37,625 nt of DNA, from the NCBI GenBank assembly GCA_002347405.1, contig DDXB01000049.1:14245-51869 (forward strand). Reading direction: 5' to 3'. The translations under genes were made by a program, and so were the position numbers. The notes under the pieces were generated by a model. That model made no database searches, was not told the DNA's origin, and saw only the letters and a program-made list of their open reading frames with translations. Of the stretch, positions 32,849 to 37,625 are shown piece by piece (within the stretch, counting starts at the first letter, position 1; the number at the start of each line of letters is the position of its first letter). The stretch is from Rhodocyclaceae bacterium UBA2271. GTDB lineage: Bacteria; Pseudomonadota; Gammaproteobacteria; Burkholderiales; Rhodocyclaceae.

Positions 32849-33199
32849 TTACTCTTTCTTGCCCAGGGTGCTGTGTGCCTGCCGGCTCAGGATGAAGTCG
32901 AAGATCAGCTTCATCCAGATCGTCGAGCCGGCGATGGCCGACCAGGTTTCGTAGGCCAGCGTGGCGGTGACCACGCCAATCACCACGCCAATGAGAATCG
33001 CCGTGCCGATCAGGTTGATCGCGGCGGAGTAAGGGGCGAACTTTGCGGGATTGGGCGGTGATTCCCCTCTCTTGAGCGCCACCTCGGAAAAATCATGGCG
33101 GAACAATATCAGCCAGGCGCGGCGCGCCCAGTAAAAGCAGATGGGAAACAGCGCCAGGAACAAAATCCAGGTCATGGCGACACTGATATCAAACGTCAT
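32849..33199 (-). CDS. Small integral membrane protein (hypothetical)
   Basis: The 116-residue protein has an N-terminal hydrophobic segment (about 5-25, VAMTWILFLALFPICFYWA), a basic loop and one long hydrophobic segment (about 58-82, AAINLIGTAILIGVVIGVVTATLAY), with an amphipathic C-terminal end. TTGGAG precedes the ATG. I recognise no named family. It lies behind the symporter operon on the same strand but past that operon's terminator, so it probably has its own promoter. Confidence 0.65.
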   Translation of the reverse strand: MTFDISVAMTWILFLALFPICFYWARRAWLILFRHDFSEVALKRGESPPNPAKFAPYSAAINLIGTAILIGVVIGVVTATLAYETWSAIAGSTIWMKLIFDFILSRQAHSTLGKKE

Positions 33200-33210
33200 T
33201 GCGTGACTCC

Positions 33211-33247
33211 AAAAAAAAGCCCCGCCAGTGTAACCCGGCGGGGCTTT
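33211..33247 (-). terminator. Rho-independent terminator of the symporter operon
   Basis: On the minus strand AAAGCCCCGCC and GGCGGGGCTTT pair over 11 bp around a 10-nt loop and are followed by a run of eight T. It lies 46 nt after the symporter stop. Confidence 0.92.
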
Positions 33248-33293
33248 GGAAAGCCCGCGCCCCTGCGGGGCACGAGGCTTCGATTAATGCAGC

Positions 33294-35147
33294 TTAGTGG
33301 GCACCATCCACCGCCTTGGAGCCGCGCGGAACGCGCACGGCTTCGACCATGTGCTGGATGTGCTCGGGCGGCTCCTTGGTCACCTTGTCGACCGCGAAGG
33401 CGACGATGAAGTTGACCAGCGCACCCACGGCGCCGAAGGCTTCCGGCGTGATGGTGAAGAAGCTGTTGGCGCCGCCGATCAGGTCAAGGTACTCGGTGCC
33501 CTTGACGAAGAAGATGCCCTTGTGCGCGAACACGTAGAACAGGGTGACGGTCAGGCCGGACAGCATGCCGGCGATGGCGCCTTCCTTGTTCATTTTCTTC
33601 GAGAAGATGCCCATCATGATCGCCGGGAACAGCGAGCTTGCCGCAATACCAAAGGCCAGCGCCACCGTACCGGCCGCGAAGCCTGGTGGATTAAGGCCCA
33701 GCCAGCCGGCGACAACGATCGAAACGGCCATCGCGATCTTGCCGGTCATCAGTTCGCCCTTCTCGCTGATATCGGGTTTGAAGATGCCCTTGACCAGGTC
33801 GTGGGAGATGGCCGAGGAAATTGCCATCAGCAGACCGGCGGCAGTGGAGAGCGCGGCGGCAAGACCGCCGGCGGCCACCAGCGCGATCACCCAGTTGGGC
33901 AGCAGCGCGATTTCCGGGTTGGCCAGCACGATGATGTCGGCGTTGACCGTCAGCTCGTTGCCCTTCCAGCCCGCGGCTTCAGCCTTGCCTTTGGCGACTT
34001 CGTTCTTGGTCTTGTCGTTGTAGTACTGGATCCGACCGTCACCGTTCTTGTCCTCGAACTTGAGCAGGCCGGTCTTTTCCCAGCGCTTCATCCAGTCCGG
34101 ACGGGCTTCGTAGGAGAGGCTGGCATCCTCGGCGTAGGGATCGGCATTGGCTTTGACCGCCTCTGCATTCACCTTCAGGCCTTCTGCCGAGCTCTGAATA
34201 CCGACGGCGCTGTTCACGGTGCCATGCAGGTTCAGCTTGGCCATCGCGGCAACGGAGGGCGCCGTCGTGTAAAGCAGTGCGATGAAGACCAGCGCCCAAC
34301 CGGCGGAGCTACGCGCGGCGGCGACGGTCGGCACGGTGAAGAAGCGCATGATCACGTGCGGCAGACCGGCGGTGCCGATCATCAGCGACAGGGTATAGAC
34401 GAACATGTTCAGCGTGCTGCCGGCCGTGGTGGTCGTGTATTTGCCGAAACCCAGATCGGTGACGACCGAATCCAGCTTGGAAAGCAGCGAGATATCGGTG
34501 CCGGTTAACGAAGAGCCGAGGCCCAGTTGCGGCAGCGGGTTGCCCGTCAGGGAGATCGAGATGAACACCGCCGGAATGATGTAGGCGCAGATCAGCACGA
34601 TGTATTGGGCGACCTGGGTGTAGGTGATGCCTTTCATGCCGCCGAACACTGCGTACATGAAGACGATGCCCATGCCGACATAGATGCCGACTTCGCTCGA
34701 CACGCCGAGGAAGCGCGAGAAGGCGACGCCGACACCGGTCATCTGGCCGATGATGTAGGTCAGCGAGGCGACCAGCAGGCAGAGCACCGCCACCGTCGAG
34801 GCCGTCTTCGAGTAGAAGCGGTCGCCGATGAACTGCGGCACGGTGAATTTGCCGAACTTGCGCAGGTAGGGGGCCAGCAGCATCGCCAGCAGCACGTAAC
34901 CGCCGGTCCAGCCCATCAGGAACAGGCCGCCGCCGTAACCCATGTTGGAGATCAGGCCGGCCATCGAGATGAATGACGCAGCCGACATCCAGTCGGCGGC
35001 GGTTGCCATGCCGTTCATGACCGGGGGCACGCTGCCGCCGGCGGCGTAGAACTCGCTGGTCGAACCGGCGCGCGCCCAGATCGCGATGCCGATATACAGC
35101 GAGAAGCTGAGGCCCACGACGAGGTAGATTGTTGTTTGCAGATCCAT
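33294..35147 (-). CDS. Sodium:solute symporter, VC_2705-like large subunit
   Basis: This 617-residue SSS-family symporter, with about 13 hydrophobic helices, begins MDLQTTIYLVVGLSFSLYIGIAIWARAGSTSEFYAAGG. The family motif region ATAADWMSAASFISMAGLI is present. Between helices (about 300-405) lies a hydrophilic insert with an EF-hand-like loop DKNGDGRIQYYN (Asp366, Asn368, Asp370). It pairs with the DUF4212 small subunit 13 nt upstream, which marks the VC_2705 subgroup, related to acetate permease ActP. The substrate is unknown, probably a small carboxylate. A two-component system is divergent to it. Confidence 0.9.
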   Translation of the reverse strand: MDLQTTIYLVVGLSFSLYIGIAIWARAGSTSEFYAAGGSVPPVMNGMATAADWMSAASFISMAGLISNMGYGGGLFLMGWTGGYVLLAMLLAPYLRKFGKFTVPQFIGDRFYSKTASTVAVLCLLVASLTYIIGQMTGVGVAFSRFLGVSSEVGIYVGMGIVFMYAVFGGMKGITYTQVAQYIVLICAYIIPAVFISISLTGNPLPQLGLGSSLTGTDISLLSKLDSVVTDLGFGKYTTTTAGSTLNMFVYTLSLMIGTAGLPHVIMRFFTVPTVAAARSSAGWALVFIALLYTTAPSVAAMAKLNLHGTVNSAVGIQSSAEGLKVNAEAVKANADPYAEDASLSYEARPDWMKRWEKTGLLKFEDKNGDGRIQYYNDKTKNEVAKGKAEAAGWKGNELTVNADIIVLANPEIALLPNWVIALVAAGGLAAALSTAAGLLMAISSAISHDLVKGIFKPDISEKGELMTGKIAMAVSIVVAGWLGLNPPGFAAGTVALAFGIAASSLFPAIMMGIFSKKMNKEGAIAGMLSGLTVTLFYVFAHKGIFFVKGTEYLDLIGGANSFFTITPEAFGAVGALVNFIVAFAVDKVTKEPPEHIQHMVEAVRVPRGSKAVDGAH

Positions 35148-35160
35148 GTTTTATTGCTCC

Positions 35161-35421
35161 TCAGTCTTCGTGGACGTCGAATTCGCGGTCGATCTCACCC
35201 ATCTTCTTGGCGTAATAGAAAATTAGCGCAATGAAGATGTACATCGAACCTTGCTGGGCGAACCAGAAGCCGAGCGGGTAACCGCCGAGCTTGATGTTGT
35301 TCAATACGTCCGCGAACAGGATGCCGGCGCCGAACGAGACCAGGAACCAGATGATCAGGATCTTGGTCAAGAGCGCCAGCGTCGCCTTCCAGTAACCCTG
35401 GGCGTCGTGTTTATATTGCAT
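35161..35421 (-). CDS. DUF4212 symporter small subunit
   Basis: The 86-residue protein starts MQYKHDAQGYWKATLALLTKILIIWFLVSFG, with two membrane helices (about 17-38 and 55-72) and an acidic end (EIDREFDVHED). This is the small subunit that always accompanies VC_2705-type symporters. A strong AGGAGGAG lies before the ATG. It leads the two-gene operon, with the large subunit 13 nt downstream. Confidence 0.92.
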   Translation of the reverse strand: MQYKHDAQGYWKATLALLTKILIIWFLVSFGAGILFADVLNNIKLGGYPLGFWFAQQGSMYIFIALIFYYAKKMGEIDREFDVHED

Positions 35422-35597
35422 TGAGTACTCCTCCTCTTGATTAATTGGTGAGCCGTGGCAAATGGGCGGCGCGGCAAGGGCCCGCCCGTTTGAGAGGGCG
35501 GATTATCGGCGGGAATCCTTACTCAACGCTTACAATGCGGCTCATGCCCGGGTGCCGGTAGTGGCGCCGTGGCACCATGGTGTGGAAGGGGGGATAT

Positions 35598-36287
35598 ATG
35601 AGGGTTTTGCTTGCCGAGGATGACCGCATCATCGCCGATGGTCTGATTCGTGCGCTGCGCGAAGCCAATTACGCCGTCGATCACGTCAACAACGGCGTGG
35701 CTGCCGATAACGCGCTCGTCGCGCAACACTATGATCTGCTGATCGTTGATTTGGGCCTGCCCAAGATGTCGGGCATGGAGGTGCTGAGGCGCCTGCGGGC
35801 GCGGAAAAACACCTTGCCGGTGCTGATCCTGACCGCGCAGGACGGTCTGGATGATCGGGTGCGCGGGCTGGATGCCGGCGCGGACGATTACCTTACCAAA
35901 CCGTTTGCCCTGCCCGAGCTCGAAGCCCGCGTGCGGGCGCTGACGCGGCGCGGCACCGCCATGCCAAGCCGCATCGAGTTCGGTTGTCTGAGTTACGACC
36001 AGAGCGAGCGCGTCGCCCGCTGCGACGGTGTCATTCTCGACCTGTCGGCCCGCGAACTGGCATTGCTGGAAATCTTGCTGCTCAAGGTCGGGCGGCTGGT
36101 CAGCAAGGACCATCTGGTAGACCATCTGTGCAGTTGGGGCGAGGAGGTGAGCACCAATGCCATAGAGGTCTACATCCATCGCCTGCGCAAGAAGATCGAG
36201 GTCGGCGCGGTGCGCATCAATACCATGCGCGGACTGGGCTACAGTCTGGTGAAAGACGACCCGGCCAGGCATGACGCGGTCCAGTGA
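35598..36287 (+). CDS. OmpR/PhoB-family response regulator
   Basis: The 229-residue regulator has a receiver domain (1-120) with acidic pocket Glu7-Asp8-Asp9, phosphorylated Asp51 in LLIVDLGLP, Thr79 and Lys101 (LTKPF). The winged-helix DNA-binding domain follows (about 130-225), with the RKKIEVGAVRINTMRGLGYSL ending. It is closest in style to QseB/TctD regulators. The start at 35598 follows GGAAGGGGGG; an ATG at 35577 would add seven residues. It overlaps its kinase gene by 17 nt and is divergent from the symporter operon, a likely target. Confidence 0.93.
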   Translation: MRVLLAEDDRIIADGLIRALREANYAVDHVNNGVAADNALVAQHYDLLIVDLGLPKMSGMEVLRRLRARKNTLPVLILTAQDGLDDRVRGLDAGADDYLTKPFALPELEARVRALTRRGTAMPSRIEFGCLSYDQSERVARCDGVILDLSARELALLEILLLKVGRLVSKDHLVDHLCSWGEEVSTNAIEVYIHRLRKKIEVGAVRINTMRGLGYSLVKDDPARHDAVQ

Positions 36288-37625
36288 CGCCGCGGCGGCG
36301 GCATTCGCCCCGCCGGTGACTGATGGTCATCTCGCCGCGCCGTACTCGCTGTTTGGCGAGATTCTCGACTGGATGCTGGCGCCGATCCTGTTTTTGTGGC
36401 CGCTGTCGATCGTTGTTACCAACCACGTCGCCAGCCAGATCGCCGACCTGCCGTATGACGGACAACTGGCAACGCGGGTCGCGGCGCTCGTCCGCCAGGT
36501 GGAGGTGCATGGCGTGCCGACCAACGGCAGCCTGCCCCGGGCGTTGTACGACATGTTGCGCGCGGACGAGCACGACACGGTTTATTTTCAGGTGGTCGAT
36601 GCGCGGGGCGAACTGCTGGTCGGTGATGGTGACCTCCCCGCGGTAGCGGATCGACAAGCCACCACCACGCCCGCACTGCGCTACCGTGACGCGATGTTCA
36701 ATGGGGAGGAAGTGCGTATTGCCTATCAATTGCTGCCAGCCGTGACGGGGCGGTCGGCACTGCTCGTCCAGGTTGCGGAAACGCGCAACAAAAGAAAACA
36801 GATTGCTTCGCGCGTCATCACCGGGGTGCTGTTGCCGCAGTTCGCCATCATTCCACTGGCGGTGATCCTCGTCTGGCTCGGCCTGACGCGCGGTCTGGCG
36901 CCGCTCAACAAGCTGCAATTGCGCATTCGCCAGCGCCGACCGGATGACCTGTCACCGATCGGCATGAAGAACGCGCCCGATGAGGTGCGGCCGGTGATCG
37001 CGGCCCTCAACGACATGATGGCGCGGCTGGCGGACAATCTCGAAGCCCAGCAGCGCTTTATCGACGCGGCCGCCCATCAGTTGAAAACGCCCCTGACCGG
37101 GCTGAAGACCCAGGTCGAACTCGCGCTGCGTGAAACCGATCACCATCAGTTGCGCGGTTATTTGCAGCGCATCGCCGGCAGTGTCGACCGTGCCGCCCAC
37201 CTGACCAACCAGCTGTTGCATCTGGCGCGCGCCGAGGCCAGTCACGACAAGTCGCGCGCCATGGAACCGGTCGACCTCGAAGCCCTGACGCGGGAGGTCG
37301 CCGCCCACTGCGTGCCGCGCGCCTTGGCGCGTCAGATCGACTTCGGTTTTGAAGCGGCGGGCTCGGCCATGGTTATTTTTGGCGTGCCATTGCTGCTGCG
37401 CGAGATGATCGACAACCTGATCGACAACGCCATCAAATACACCCCCGCGGGCGGCCAGGTCACCGTGCGTCTGCGCACCGCCCCGACGTGGATTCTGGAG
37501 GTCGAGGACACGGGAATCGGCATCGCCGAGGCTGACCGTGCGCGTGTCTTCGAACGCTTCTATCGTGCTCTGGGCACGGATGTCGATGGCAGCGGGCTGG
37601 GACTCGCCATCGTCCGTGAGATTGC
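36271..37625 (+). CDS. Sensor histidine kinase (partial, cut by window end)
   Basis: At least 451 residues are visible. Helix one is near 39-55 (APILFLWPLSIVVTNHVA). A periplasmic sensor region follows with LPYDGQLATRVAAL, typical of the TctE/QseC-like 2CSK_N group. Helix two is near 188-207. Then come a HAMP-like linker, the phospho-acceptor H-box AAAHQLKTPLTGLKTQ (His269), the N-box LIDNLIDNAIKY, DTGIGI, and GSGLGLAIV at the edge. The ATG at 36271 lies inside the regulator gene. It phosphorylates the preceding regulator; the ligand is unknown, plausibly a carboxylate given the divergent symporter. Confidence 0.93.
   Translation, partial: MTRSSDAAAAAFAPPVTDGHLAAPYSLFGEILDWMLAPILFLWPLSIVVTNHVASQIADLPYDGQLATRVAALVRQVEVHGVPTNGSLPRALYDMLRADEHDTVYFQVVDARGELLVGDGDLPAVADRQATTTPALRYRDAMFNGEEVRIAYQLLPAVTGRSALLVQVAETRNKRKQIASRVITGVLLPQFAIIPLAVILVWLGLTRGLAPLNKLQLRIRQRRPDDLSPIGMKNAPDEVRPVIAALNDMMARLADNLEAQQRFIDAAAHQLKTPLTGLKTQVELALRETDHHQLRGYLQRIAGSVDRAAHLTNQLLHLARAEASHDKSRAMEPVDLEALTREVAAHCVPRALARQIDFGFEAAGSAMVIFGVPLLLREMIDNLIDNAIKYTPAGGQVTVRLRTAPTWILEVEDTGIGIAEADRARVFERFYRALGTDVDGSGLGLAIVREI

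Noticed and set aside
33297..34508. 403-codon open frame antisense to the symporter
   Set aside because: Shadow of a membrane protein gene; it lacks a ribosome site and protein-like composition.
35508..35536. Promoter for the response regulator using TACAAT at 35531
   Set aside because: The -10 is fair but nothing like a -35 lies 16-18 nt upstream, so it is not called.

Overview
The window looks like ordinary chromosome from a GC-rich betaproteobacterium, most plausibly Rhodocyclales or a close relative. The grounds are the gene neighbourhoods: rpoA-rplQ next to gltIJKL, a DUF2802-SPOR-FliW run, ubiA-ubiD, a VC_2705-type symporter with its DUF4212 subunit, and groES behind CIRCE. The protein sequences are also most like that group. 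No rRNA, tRNA, CRISPR array or intact insertion sequence was seen. About 40 genes are called.

Layout. (1) 1-600: tail of the ribosomal alpha operon, with a fragment matching the RpoA C-terminus, then rplQ and a strong bidirectional terminator. (2) 600-5560, minus strand: glutamate/aspartate ABC importer gltIJKL and an ATM1-type ABC exporter. (3) 5.6-11.0 kb, plus strand: acyl-CoA thioesterase, DUF2802 protein, SPOR protein, fliW, ridA, recG. (4) 11.0-14.4 kb, minus strand: a GAF-PAS-GGDEF cyclase coupled to an HDOD protein, and a membrane-anchored alpha/beta hydrolase. (5) 14.6-19.8 kb, plus strand: class III CoA-transferase, HMG-CoA-lyase-family enzyme and a complete TRAP transporter, which together read as one uptake-and-cleavage module for a branched hydroxy-dicarboxylate. 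(6) 19.9-22.7 kb: ubiA-ubiD (ubiquinone) and a DUF4870-like membrane protein. (7) 22.6-25.4 kb, minus strand: small membrane protein, dacB, and an unknown protein overlapping dacB. (8) 25.4-29.5 kb: accessory patch with a di-haem peroxidase, a decayed tyrosine recombinase, higBA, two inverted copies of a 170-bp palindromic element, and a nucleoside deoxyribosyltransferase-like gene overlapped on both sides by tiny ORFs. (9) 29.5-31.8 kb: groESL. (10) 31.8-37.6 kb: a paralogue of the unknown protein next to dacB, a small membrane protein, a sodium/solute symporter pair, and a divergent two-component system cut by the window end.

Beneath the genes lies a layer of repeats. A short motif with core GTCGGCGCTGGCGGGAC occurs about seven times, both between genes and inside genes (including recG), on both strands. 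A second repeat with a C-run/G-run hairpin forms the N-terminus of RecG and, with a third 33-bp repeat, an in-frame insertion in DacB. A fourth is the 170-bp palindrome around the accessory patch.

The best candidates for something undescribed are the short dispersed motif, the compact unit around the deoxyribosyltransferase-like gene (28480-29506), and the two-member unknown protein family at 24430-25380 and 31866-32711.
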